A DNA stretch of 64,000 nucleotides from Asticcacaulis sp. SL142 (GTDB taxonomy: Bacteria > Pseudomonadota > Alphaproteobacteria > Caulobacterales > Caulobacteraceae): positions 2,319,501-2,383,500 of the forward strand of contig NZ_CP113061.1 in assembly GCF_026625745.1 (NCBI RefSeq), in the 5' to 3' direction. The position numbers and the translations under genes are program-made. Under the pieces are notes generated by a model, which was not told the DNA's origin, searched no databases, and was given only the letters and a program-made list of their open reading frames with translations. Shown here piece after piece: positions 1 to 8,155 of the stretch. Each line of letters opens with the position of its first letter. Position 1 is the first letter of the stretch.

Positions 1-252
1 GACCGCTTCGATGGCGTGGCTTAAAGCATCGAGTGTGTCGACTTCCGGGTCGTTGGTAAAGGTTTCGGTCAGAAAGCCGGACATCGCCCCGACCAGCCAT
101 TCGGCGTCCGTCTTATCGCTGAATTTGGAGGGCCCAAGTCCGGTTGCCCCATCCATCAACCACGCCGCGTCGCCGACGTAGCCCAGACGGTCTTCATTAC
201 GCGGGTTCCCGGCATAGGAACCTTCGGACAGGATTTTAAGATGGGTTGTCAT
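1..252 (-). CDS. PP2C-family protein phosphatase, N-terminal part
   Basis: The first 84 residues of a reverse-strand protein that continues beyond the left edge. The start ATG is preceded by a strong AAGGAGG ribosome site about ten bases upstream. The N-terminus carries an NEDR stretch at about residues 19-22 and a DGATGL stretch at about 34-39, which resemble the two metal-binding N-terminal motifs of PP2C Ser/Thr phosphatases (usual forms NED and DGMGG). The DGATGL variant is found in some stand-alone bacterial PP2C-like proteins. Role in the cell cannot be told from this fragment. The rest of the catalytic domain lies outside the window, so activity is not testable here. Confidence 0.6.
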   Translation of the reverse strand, partial: MTTHLKILSEGSYAGNPRNEDRLGYVGDAAWLMDGATGLGPSKFSDKTDAEWLVGAMSGFLTETFTNDPEVDTLDALSHAIEAV

Positions 253-635
253 GGTCTGCGCCTCCTTACGCGTTGGCCTGAGACGGGGTCGGGTGGTATT
301 TTAACCTAAATCTCTGCGCGCGTCACCGTGATCACATCGCCGTTGAAAAATTCGATACTTCAAAAGCGCGTCATAAAAGCCACAGGGCAGGTTTTGTTAA
401 AAGACTGAAATATATGAATTTTGTGAAAAACAATCCGCAGACTGATAATTGTTTAATTAACAATATTTATATTGCGCTGCCAAAAAACATGTGTGAGCCT
501 GTGGGTTCTCCAAGAGCTGAACCCAAGGCTGCATAAGCAGTCAGTGATCCCGCGCAACCTTTTGCGTGTGCGAGTTTGTGCGTCCAAAATGGGTCTGGGT
601 TTGGCATGGGTTTGTTGTGTTCAGGGGATAGATTT
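253..635. other. Divergent intergenic region with A+T-rich promoter zone
   Basis: No gene is seen here. The central part, about 400-480, is A+T-rich and contains the inverted repeat ATTGTT-TAATT-AACAAT at 448-464, a possible operator for either divergent gene. An in-frame TTG start at 576 for the receptor is possible, but it lacks a ribosome site and would place 20 extra residues before a normal signal peptide. Confidence 0.4.
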
Positions 636-3032
636 ATGACGACACATAAAAGAGTGACAGGGAAAGCCGGAATTCATCTGGCTTTATTGGCGACGGCTTC
701 GGTCGCAGCGCTAAACATGGGTGCTGCCTTGCCCGCCATGGCGCAGGAAGATCCGGCCGCCGATGTAACGGAGGTGATTGTCACCGCCACCCGCCGCGCC
801 ACCAGCGTGCAAAAAGTGCCCTATAATATTTCGGTTATTGGGGCCAGTGACCTCAGCACCAAGGGCATTACCGAGCTGTCTGAACTTTCGCGCGCGATAC
901 CGGGATTGTCTGTGCGCGATGTCGGCTCACGCGATGATGCCTCCATCATCCTGCGCGGCCTGTCGGTCGATCCGCTGCGGGCCTCAACCCTGGGCGATAA
1001 CGGCTCGGTGGCGACCTATATCAATGACACGCCGGTCACCAACCAGCCCAAGATATTCGACATCGAACGCGTCGAAGTGCTGCGCGGGCCGCAGGGCACA
1101 CTCTATGGCTCCGGCTCATTGGGCGGGGCGATCCGCTATATCGTGGCCGATCCGAAGATGAAGTTTGAGGCCTCTGCCGGTGGCAAGGTGTACCAGATCA
1201 GTGAAGCCGATGACGTCTCATACGAAGTCAACGGCATGATCAATATGCCGCTGGTCGAAGACAAACTAGCCGTGCGGGTTGCTGCGCAGTACCTTGATGA
1301 CTCAGGCTTTACCGATTATCCGTTTGTTCTGACTGGCCCCAAGACCGACCTCGATTTCGAACAGCGCACCACGGCGCGGGCATCGCTTCTGTGGACGCCG
1401 ACTGAGAATTTCGAGGCGACCTTAAGCTACTATACCGACAATTCTAAATCCGGTGGCCGCACCGGCGGCAATCCCGGTTTTGCCCTGCTGCCGCCCGCCG
1501 ATGGCACCGGCGATGGCTACAGCCACTCCTATCCGTCTTATAACTATGCGGCCAATGCTGGTAAGGTTTTGGGCGATTACGATATCGGTCTGCGCTTCGA
1601 AGAACCCTATTCGATGCACTATCAGTTAACCGCCTTAGAGATGAAATATGATCTGGGCTTTGCCGATTTGATTTCTTCGACGTCTTACACCAAAAAAACC
1701 GGCCTTGGGCATCGTGACCAGACCGACCTGTTGTTGGGCTTAGGCTTCGGCTACGAAAGCTATCCCGATTTCCGCTCATTCACGACCGAGCTTGATGATT
1801 TCGAGTCCGCCGTGCAGGAACTGCGGCTGGTGTCCAGTGACGGCGGCAGCTTTGATTATGTGGCTGGCCTCTACTATGCCAACGAAGGCACCTGGGGCAC
1901 ATCGTCGGAATATACGCCGGGCTTCACCCAGTTTATCGGGGCGACGCGTACCGATGATCTGGAATATTTCGCCAAGTCTGATGTGCTCTACAGCGAGTGG
2001 GCGGCGTTTGGTGAACTGACTTGGCATATTAATGATGCGTGGCAGGTCACCGGGGGGGCGCGGGCCTTTAAGCTGATTGAAAAATCGACCGAATGTACTG
2101 CCTTGCCGCTTTATGAGGATCCCAATTCGTCGGCGATCAATTGCTCGGATTCGGTCGGTAAATCGACAGTCGAAGACACGATCTATAAGCTGAATACCTC
2201 CTATCAGTGGACGCCGGATGTGATGGTTTACGGCACCTTCTCACAAGGGTTCCGCCGCGGCGGGGTTAACTTGCTGCCGAGCGGCGGCCAGTTTGTGGGC
2301 ATTATCGACGCGCAGCGCCAGTATGCACCGGACACCGTCGATAACTACGAAATCGGCGTGCGCTCGCAATGGTTTGACCGTAAGCTGACGGTCAATGCCG
2401 CCCTGTTCAACATCAAGTGGCAGGACGTGCAGTTGTCTTCCTTGGCACCGGGTAATCTGCCGATCATCGCCAATGCCGGTGAAGCCAATTCCAAGGGTGT
2501 TGAGCTGGAAACCCTGTGGAGGGCGACCGATGCCCTGACCCTGAGCTTTGGTTATGCCTACACCAATGCCAAGATCAGCGAAGACTTCACGCCGGTTGAC
2601 GATGGCGGCACACCCGATGACACATCCGACGACAGCTTTGTGTCGGAATTCTATGATGGCACAACCCTACCCGGTACGCCGGAGCAGCAGGTGTCGCTGG
2701 CTGCGGATTATATGCTGCCGTTCGGTGACTATGGGCCAATGACGCTCCATGCCGACTATTCCTATTCGTCAGGTATCACCACCTCGGCCGAGCCGATCAA
2801 GAACGGATCGCCCAACCTCGACTATGCCGAACTGAAAGGGTTCAGCCAGACCAATCTGTCGTTCGGCTGGGAGCCTATGGATACTGTCGGCGTCAAGCTG
2901 TTCGTCAACAATGTCTTTGATGAATATGCCTATGTCGCCCAGCAGGGTGAGGCCACCTACGGCCTTCAGGGTAAGTTCTTTATCCCGATCCGTCCGCGTG
3001 TCATCGGCGTATCGATCAACAAAAAGTTCTGA
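636..3032 (+). CDS. TonB-dependent outer-membrane receptor
   Basis: A 798-residue receptor that would import a ligand across the outer membrane using TonB energy. The start at 636 is chosen because an AGGGG ribosome site precedes it and it begins a clean signal peptide, probably cleaved after AMAQ at about residue 37. A TonB-box-like stretch (EVIVTATRR) follows, then the plug domain with VERVEVLRGPQGTLYGSGS, and a long beta-barrel ending in an aromatic residue (KKF), as needed for barrel insertion. The family form (ATRRATSVQKVPYNISVI) is the type abundant in Caulobacter and sphingomonads, where most substrates are unknown. The adjacent TPR-sulfotransferase may be co-expressed. Substrate cannot be assigned. 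Confidence 0.9.
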   Translation: MTTHKRVTGKAGIHLALLATASVAALNMGAALPAMAQEDPAADVTEVIVTATRRATSVQKVPYNISVIGASDLSTKGITELSELSRAIPGLSVRDVGSRDDASIILRGLSVDPLRASTLGDNGSVATYINDTPVTNQPKIFDIERVEVLRGPQGTLYGSGSLGGAIRYIVADPKMKFEASAGGKVYQISEADDVSYEVNGMINMPLVEDKLAVRVAAQYLDDSGFTDYPFVLTGPKTDLDFEQRTTARASLLWTPTENFEATLSYYTDNSKSGGRTGGNPGFALLPPADGTGDGYSHSYPSYNYAANAGKVLGDYDIGLRFEEPYSMHYQLTALEMKYDLGFADLISSTSYTKKTGLGHRDQTDLLLGLGFGYESYPDFRSFTTELDDFESAVQELRLVSSDGGSFDYVAGLYYANEGTWGTSSEYTPGFTQFIGATRTDDLEYFAKSDVLYSEWAAFGELTWHINDAWQVTGGARAFKLIEKSTECTALPLYEDPNSSAINCSDSVGKSTVEDTIYKLNTSYQWTPDVMVYGTFSQGFRRGGVNLLPSGGQFVGIIDAQRQYAPDTVDNYEIGVRSQWFDRKLTVNAALFNIKWQDVQLSSLAPGNLPIIANAGEANSKGVELETLWRATDALTLSFGYAYTNAKISEDFTPVDDGGTPDDTSDDSFVSEFYDGTTLPGTPEQQVSLAADYMLPFGDYGPMTLHADYSYSSGITTSAEPIKNGSPNLDYAELKGFSQTNLSFGWEPMDTVGVKLFVNNVFDEYAYVAQQGEATYGLQGKFFIPIRPRVIGVSINKKF

Positions 3033-3054
3033 TCATAATCCGTTTGTTTAAAGT

Positions 3055-3086
3055 AACCTCCTGCCTATGATGGCAGGAGGTTTTTC
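3055..3086 (+). terminator. Hairpin with T-run after TonB receptor, overlapping next ribosome site
   Basis: An 11-bp stem, AACCTCCTGCC / GGCAGGAGGTT, with a six-base loop runs into a T-run. It has the form of a Rho-independent terminator. Its right arm contains the AGGAGG that serves the ATG at 3092, so the hairpin could also mask that ribosome site. Confidence 0.75.
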
Positions 3087-3091
3087 TATGG

Positions 3092-4660
3092 ATGCTTATG
3101 ACGACGCTTAATGCTCATGCCGATAATCTGATCGCGCAGGCGGCCACCGCCCGAAGGCGGGGCGATCTGAAAACCGCGATAGCCGCAGCGCGTCAGGCGA
3201 CCGAGTTGGCCCCTGATCGGCTGGATGGCTGGTATATCTGGGGCACCACGGCCATGATGGCGCAGGCGTTCAATGAGGCCGAGCAGGTGCTGGCCGAAGG
3301 CGCGCGACGCGCACCGGCCAATACGCCGGCGCAGGGCCGGTTTTGGGTGCAGAGAGCGCGGGCGCTGGTGACACTGGGGCGGGGTCGTGAGACCTGCGAA
3401 GTGGTGAGGGATGCCCTGAACTGCGGCCTGACCGATGGGGCCAGTTTGAATATCCTTGGCACGGCCTTATCGCAGGCGGGGCGGCCCGAAGATGCCGTGC
3501 CGCTGCTGGAAGTGGCGGTGCGCTCTGACCCCAAGGTAGCCGATTACTGGTATAATCTTGGTGGGGTGCAGCAATTTCTGGGCGATTTGGACGCCGCTGA
3601 ATATAGCTATGAACGGGCAGTGGCGGCGGGTGATCATTTTTCCGCTCATCTGGGGCTGGCGAGGTTGAAAAAGTGGTCAGCGGATAGCCACCACATCGAC
3701 CGACTCAAGGCTCTGAAACCGACAAGCGTGATTGACACAGCCCGCCTGAACTATTCGCTGTTTAAGGAACATGATGATCTGGGCGATCCTGCTCAGGCAT
3801 GGGGTTATCTGCAAACCGGGGCAAAGGCCGCGCAGCAGGTCTATCCGTGGGACGCCACTGAGGAAGCCGCGATTGTGGATGCCTGGCGGACGCATATTTC
3901 GTATCCGCCCGCCGCCGCACAGACTGACCATCGGCCGCGTCGGATTTTCATTGTCGGCCTGCCGCGATCGGGCACGACCCTGGTTGAGCGCATCCTGACC
4001 GCCCATTCGGATGTGCAGGCTCTGGGGGAACTGCAAACCTTCGGGTTGGGCGTCAAACATGGCTCAGGGGCACCGGGGCGCAACCTGTTGGATGCGGGCA
4101 CCATTTCGGCGGCGGCAGCCACTGACCCCAAAATTTTTGCGCAATATTATGATGCGGAAACGGCTTATCTGCATAACGGGGCGGGCCATACGATTGATAA
4201 GCTGCCGCACAATCATGACTATGTCGGTCTGATCCTACGGGCCTGGCCTGATGCCCTGATTATCCATGTCCGACGCGACCCGATGGATTCGCTGTTCGGG
4301 GCCTATAAACTGTTGTTCGCCCATGCCCACCGCTGGTCCTACAGTCTTGATGATCTGGCCGCTCACTATGGCCACTACCGTACGCTGATGGATCATTGGC
4401 AGGCGTTTGGGGTGATCGACGTAAAGCTTGAGACCCTGATCGAGTGTCCGGAATTTGAAATCCGGCGGTTGCTTAAGGCCTGCGACCTGCCGTTTGAGGA
4501 CGCCTGCCTGTCGCCACACGAAGCCCAAGGGGCGGTGGCGACCGCCAGTTCGGCTCAGGTGCGCAAACCCATCAACCGCGAAGGGGTGAGTGCGTGGAGG
4601 CGGTATGAAGAGCAACTGTCACCCCTGCGTGATCGGCTTGAAAAATCGGGTTTGATCTGA
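3092..4660 (+). CDS. TPR-repeat sulfotransferase family protein
   Basis: A 522-residue protein with N-terminal tetratricopeptide repeats (about residues 5-215: helical pairs with alanine/tyrosine spacing such as ADYWYNLGGVQQFLGDLDAAEYSYERAV) and a C-terminal sulfotransferase domain. The 5'-PAPS-binding loop GLPRSGTTLVERIL lies at about 288-301 and a 3'-phosphate-binding RRDPMDS at about 393-399. The fold suggests transfer of sulfate from PAPS to a protein or small molecule, as in tyrosylprotein sulfotransferases; the acceptor is unknown. No signal peptide is seen. Such TPR-sulfotransferases often sit beside TonB receptors in this bacterial group. The start could be ATG 3092 or 3098; the AGGAGG lies in the upstream hairpin. 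Confidence 0.8.
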   Translation: MLMTTLNAHADNLIAQAATARRRGDLKTAIAAARQATELAPDRLDGWYIWGTTAMMAQAFNEAEQVLAEGARRAPANTPAQGRFWVQRARALVTLGRGRETCEVVRDALNCGLTDGASLNILGTALSQAGRPEDAVPLLEVAVRSDPKVADYWYNLGGVQQFLGDLDAAEYSYERAVAAGDHFSAHLGLARLKKWSADSHHIDRLKALKPTSVIDTARLNYSLFKEHDDLGDPAQAWGYLQTGAKAAQQVYPWDATEEAAIVDAWRTHISYPPAAAQTDHRPRRIFIVGLPRSGTTLVERILTAHSDVQALGELQTFGLGVKHGSGAPGRNLLDAGTISAAAATDPKIFAQYYDAETAYLHNGAGHTIDKLPHNHDYVGLILRAWPDALIIHVRRDPMDSLFGAYKLLFAHAHRWSYSLDDLAAHYGHYRTLMDHWQAFGVIDVKLETLIECPEFEIRRLLKACDLPFEDACLSPHEAQGAVATASSAQVRKPINREGVSAWRRYEEQLSPLRDRLEKSGLI

Positions 4661-4691
4661 ACCTTTGGGCGTGGTGGCGCGTATCAGGTTC

Positions 4692-5453
4692 ATGTCACTC
4701 ACAAACCAACATATCTGGCTGATTGGCGCCAGCACCGGTATCGGCGCGCAACTGGCGCGTGATCTGGCCGCCGCGGGCGCGAAATTATCCCTGTCGTCGC
4801 GGGATCAGACCAAGCTTGAGGCGCTAAAATCCGAACTGAAAGGCGACGGCCACGGCGTCTACCCGCTTGATGTGACACAGCAAACCTCTGTTGATCTGGC
4901 CTGGGCGGCGCTCAATAAGGCCAGAGGTATGCCCGACATGGTCATCTATAATGCCGGAGCCTATGAGCCGATGTCGGCCACGCGCTATGATGCGGATACG
5001 GCGATCATGGTGGCCGACACCAATTTCATGGGCGCGTTTCGGGTTTTGGAGCCGGTTTTGCCCGCCTTTATGGCGCGGGGCCGCGGCCATATTGTCCTGA
5101 CCGGATCGCTGGCGGGCATCAAGGGCCTGCCCAATGCTATTGGGTATGGGGCATCAAAAGCAGGCATCATCCATTTGGCCGAAAATCTGCGGCTCGATCT
5201 GGCGGGCAGTGGCATCAAGGTGCAACTGGTCAATCCGGGCTTTGTCAAAACTCGCCTGACCGATAAAAACAGCTTTCAGATGCCGTTCCTGCTCACGCCC
5301 GAAGATGCGTCTGCAAGGATCATGAAGGGGCTTTTGTCTGACCGGTTTGAGATCAATTTCCCTAAGCGCCTGACGGTTTTGATCAAGGCGTTGCGCTACA
5401 TGCCTGATCGGCTCTATTACAAATTGCTGCGCAACAAACCCGCGAAAAATTAA
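4692..5453 (+). CDS. Short-chain dehydrogenase/reductase (SDR)
   Basis: A 253-residue classical SDR. The start at ATG 4692 puts the nucleotide-binding motif IGASTGIG at about residues 11-18, the normal position; upstream in-frame GTG/TTG codons would add an unneeded tail. The catalytic set is present: Ser in LTGSLAG near 137, and Tyr and Lys in YGASK near 151-155. It should reduce or oxidise a carbonyl/alcohol with NAD(P)H; the substrate is unknown. The C-terminal basic, aromatic tail (RYMPDRLYYKLLRNK) resembles membrane-associated SDRs acting on lipids, but this is only a hint. It starts 31 bases after the sulfotransferase and its end overlaps the convergent LysR gene by four bases. Confidence 0.85.
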   Translation: MSLTNQHIWLIGASTGIGAQLARDLAAAGAKLSLSSRDQTKLEALKSELKGDGHGVYPLDVTQQTSVDLAWAALNKARGMPDMVIYNAGAYEPMSATRYDADTAIMVADTNFMGAFRVLEPVLPAFMARGRGHIVLTGSLAGIKGLPNAIGYGASKAGIIHLAENLRLDLAGSGIKVQLVNPGFVKTRLTDKNSFQMPFLLTPEDASARIMKGLLSDRFEINFPKRLTVLIKALRYMPDRLYYKLLRNKPAKN

Positions 5454-6355
5454 AGCAGCTCGGTGCCGAATTTCAGGTTCAAAAAGCTGACCAAAGCGCG
5501 CACGCGGGCGGTGGTGGCCCTACCCGGCGGCATAACGGCGTGCATGGGCACCGGTGGCCGTTCATAGGCCTTTAATATGGCCTCAACTTCGCCGGATTGG
5601 ATGGCACGGCTGGCGATAAAGGTCGGCAGCCGCGCGATGCCTAATCCCGATTTCACCGCCTCCAGCATCATGTCGCCATTGTCTGAGCGCATGATACCGT
5701 TAATGCGGTAGCTTTTGAAGCCGTCGCCATCGGCATAGCGCCAGTTCACGGTTGGCGCGACATTGGTATAGTGGATGCCACGATGGTGGCTCAGATCATC
5801 AGGATGTTCAGGCCTGCCATAGGCATCCAGATAGGCCGGGCTAGCGACCGTGACCGTATGGACCTTACCGATACGCTTGGCGACCAGCGACGAATCGGCC
5901 AGTTCGCCAATGCGCACCGCCAGATCATAACCGCCGCCGATCAGATCGACCGAATGATCGTCGAACGAAATATCAAGTTCCACCCGCGGATAGGCGGCGG
6001 CAAATTCCGACAAAGCGCGCGCCAGATGGGTGACGCCGAAACTTAAGGGGCCAGACAGGCGGATCGGGCCTGCGACATCGGATACGGCCTCCGCCACCGC
6101 TTCACCGGCGGCCTCAAGCTGGGCCAGAGCTTCGCGGGCGCGTTCATAATAGGTCTGGCCGACATCGGTCGGTTGCGTGCCCTTGGCCCCGCGGGTCAGC
6201 AATCGCGCCGCCAATGTCTCCTCCAGCCGCATGACCCGGCGGCTGATGATCGATTTTGAGGTGCCTAAACGATCAGCCGCGCGCGCAAAGCTGCCGGTCT
6301 CAATAACCAGAAAAAAGGCCGACAGGTCATCAATATCGACTTTTAGCTGTTCCAT
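5450..6355 (-). CDS. LysR-family transcriptional regulator
   Basis: A 301-residue regulator with an N-terminal winged HTH (about residues 5-63: DLSAFFLVIETGSFARAADRLGTSKSIISRRVMRLEE) and a substrate-binding-like effector domain. ATG 6355 is preferred over GTG 6367 because it starts directly before the HTH. It is divergent from the pirin gene with about 100 bases between them, the classic arrangement for a LysR protein controlling its neighbour and itself. The E. coli LysR protein YhaJ sits next to a pirin gene in the same way and responds to aromatic/quinone-like compounds; whether this is an ortholog is inference. Its end overlaps the SDR end by four bases. Confidence 0.85.
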   Translation of the reverse strand: MEQLKVDIDDLSAFFLVIETGSFARAADRLGTSKSIISRRVMRLEETLAARLLTRGAKGTQPTDVGQTYYERAREALAQLEAAGEAVAEAVSDVAGPIRLSGPLSFGVTHLARALSEFAAAYPRVELDISFDDHSVDLIGGGYDLAVRIGELADSSLVAKRIGKVHTVTVASPAYLDAYGRPEHPDDLSHHRGIHYTNVAPTVNWRYADGDGFKSYRINGIMRSDNGDMMLEAVKSGLGIARLPTFIASRAIQSGEVEAILKAYERPPVPMHAVMPPGRATTARVRALVSFLNLKFGTELL

Positions 6356-6459
6356 ATGGTGCAACACCAGTGTTCCGATTTAGTATCTTCTGGCAACGAC
6401 CATAGCGGCCTATATATCGTCTCACAAGATCATTTCACCTTTTAAGGAGGAATACGAAA

Positions 6460-7326
6460 ATGTCCGTTACCAATTCCATCGTACGCGACAACACATCGGA
6501 TAAGACACGGTCTGTTGCGCGTCTGGTGCGCGGCATCCCCGCTACCGATGGCGCCGGCGTCAAGCTTAACCGTGTGCTCGGCACTCAGGCCCTGCCCGCG
6601 GTCGATCCGTTTCTGATGATGGATGAGTTCCGCTCTGACGATCCCTCGGCCTATATTGCCGGTTTCCCGGATCATCCCCATCGTGGTTTCGAGACCATCA
6701 CCTATATGCTGGCTGGACGGATGCGCCATAAGGACTCAAAAGGCAACGAAGGCCTGCTCGGCCCCGGTGATGTGCAGTGGATGACGACCGCGCGCGGTTT
6801 GGTTCATTCGGAAATGCCTGAGCAGGAAGATGGCCTGATGCAGGGCTTTCAGCTCTGGCTTAACCTGCCCGCCAAGGAAAAGATGCTTGATCCCAAGTAT
6901 CAGGATATTCCGGCGGCGACTATCCCTGAGATCACCTATGACGATGCCCACCTCAAGGTCATTGCCGGTGAGTATCGCCACCTGAAAGGCCCGATAGCCT
7001 CCCCGACCACGCAGCCATTTATCGTCGACGTCACGCTGAAGGCTGATGGCGATATCGGTCTGCCGGTGCCGACCGGTCACGATGGCTTTGTCTATGTGTT
7101 CGACGGCGCGGTTGAGATTGACCACACGGTGGTCACCAAAGGACAGGCGGCGGTTTTGACGGCCGGTCAGTCGCTGGTGCTAACCGCAGGCTCTGACGGT
7201 GCGCGCGCCTTGGTGGTGACGGGTGTGCCGCTGAAAGAGCCCATCGCCCGCCACGGCCCGTTCGTCATGAACACGCCGCAGGAAATCCATCAGGCCTTTG
7301 CCGATTATCAGAGCGGCAAATTTTAG
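6460..7326 (+). CDS. Pirin family protein
   Basis: A 288-residue bicupin of the pirin family. The N-terminal cupin has the metal-ligand motif HPHRGFET at about residues 70-77 and the later VHSE at about 113-116, giving three His and one Glu. Known pirins are Fe-binding, and some have quercetinase-like activity or act as redox sensors; this one probably handles quinone-like or flavonoid-like compounds or modulates a partner. The ribosome site TTTTAAGGAGG is near perfect. It is divergent from LysR and followed by azoreductase and YqjG on the same strand. A hairpin ends this transcript at 7344-7383, so the next gene has its own promoter region. Confidence 0.88.
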   Translation: MSVTNSIVRDNTSDKTRSVARLVRGIPATDGAGVKLNRVLGTQALPAVDPFLMMDEFRSDDPSAYIAGFPDHPHRGFETITYMLAGRMRHKDSKGNEGLLGPGDVQWMTTARGLVHSEMPEQEDGLMQGFQLWLNLPAKEKMLDPKYQDIPAATIPEITYDDAHLKVIAGEYRHLKGPIASPTTQPFIVDVTLKADGDIGLPVPTGHDGFVYVFDGAVEIDHTVVTKGQAAVLTAGQSLVLTAGSDGARALVVTGVPLKEPIARHGPFVMNTPQEIHQAFADYQSGKF

Positions 7327-7343
7327 TACGCCCTGATGCAAAT

Positions 7344-7383
7344 GCCCCTCCCGCAGAGCCGCTAACTATGCGGGAGGGGCTTT
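7344..7383 (+). terminator. Rho-independent terminator after pirin gene
   Basis: A 12-bp G+C-rich stem GCCCCTCCCGCA / TGCGGGAGGGGC with a 13-base loop, followed by only three T residues. The stem is strong and the T-run weak, so termination may be partial. Confidence 0.7.
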
Positions 7384-7444
7384 GAGGCCCTCACAACCTC
7401 TCTGATGCGTGCGCATCTAACGCCCGCATCAGGCCCAAATAGAT

Positions 7445-7463
7445 AACCGTAACTATTACGGTT
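7445..7463. promoter_or_regulatory. Perfect 19-bp palindrome upstream of azoreductase
   Basis: AACCGTAA-CTA-TTACGGTT lies 25 bases before the azoreductase ATG and just before its ribosome site. A perfect dyad in this position is a strong operator candidate. The spacing resembles sites of dimeric winged-helix repressors that control azoreductases and quinone reductases elsewhere, but no such repressor gene is in the window. Confidence 0.6.
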
Positions 7464-7487
7464 TCCAACCTTTTAAGGAGATTTATC

Positions 7488-8096
7488 ATGTCTAAAGTCC
7501 TGATCATCAATTCCGCCGCCACCGGTGACGGCTCGGTTTCCGCACAATTAACCGACGCGTTTAAGGCCAAATATGCCGCCGTTAATCCGCTGGCTACCTT
7601 TACCGAACATGATTTCGGCAAGGCCCCGCTGGCGCCGTTGTCGAGCCTAAATATCGCCGGTTTTGCCGGAACCGCCGGTGAAAATCCTGCCGAGATCGAA
7701 CTGTCGCAGACCTCGGATGCTCTGATTGCTGAACTCGAAGCCGCTGACCTTCTGGTTATCGGATCGCCAATGTATAATTTCGGTATTTCGGCCTTACTCA
7801 AGACGTGGTTTGATTATGTCCTGCGTGCCGGTCGCACATTCCGCTACACTGCGGCCGGCCCGGAAGGTCTGCTGAAAGGCAAGAAGGCAATTATCGTTCT
7901 GGCCCGTGGCGGTCTCTATTCCGAAGGCCCGCTAGCGGCAATCGATTTTCAGGAAGGTCACATCAAGACTATGCTCGGCTTTATCGGCATCACTGATGTG
8001 ACCGTGGTGCGTGCTGAGAAAATCGCCTTTGGGCCGGAGTTCAAGGCCGAAGCGATTGAAGCGGCGACCGCTGAGTTGCTGAAACTGGCGGCTTAA
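7488..8096 (+). CDS. azoR: FMN-dependent NADH:quinone/azo reductase (AzoR-like)
   Basis: A 202-residue flavodoxin-fold reductase. AzoR marks are the N-terminal beta strand and loop (KVLIINSAATGDGSVSAQL), the FMN-binding PMYNFGISALLKTWFDYVLRAGRTFRY stretch at about residues 95-121, and ARGGLYS at about 140. The family transfers two electrons from NAD(P)H through FMN to quinones and azo dyes, avoiding semiquinone radicals; the protein is a cytosolic homodimer. It has a clear TTTTAAGGAG ribosome site and a perfect palindrome in its leader. It stands between pirin and YqjG, fitting a quinone/electrophile detoxification set. Confidence 0.88.
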   Translation: MSKVLIINSAATGDGSVSAQLTDAFKAKYAAVNPLATFTEHDFGKAPLAPLSSLNIAGFAGTAGENPAEIELSQTSDALIAELEAADLLVIGSPMYNFGISALLKTWFDYVLRAGRTFRYTAAGPEGLLKGKKAIIVLARGGLYSEGPLAAIDFQEGHIKTMLGFIGITDVTVVRAEKIAFGPEFKAEAIEAATAELLKLAA

Positions 8097-8108
8097 ATTC
8101 AATAATAT

Positions 8109-8138
8109 AGCCCTCCCTCAGTCGAGTGGAGGGCTTTC
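8109..8138 (+). terminator. Hairpin between azoR and yqjG
   Basis: An eight-base-pair stem AGCCCTCC / GGAGGGCT with an 11-base loop and a short TTT. It is a weak terminator or a processing site; some read-through into yqjG, 18 bases on, is likely. Confidence 0.55.
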
Positions 8139-8155
8139 ACACAGGGAAGTCTGAT

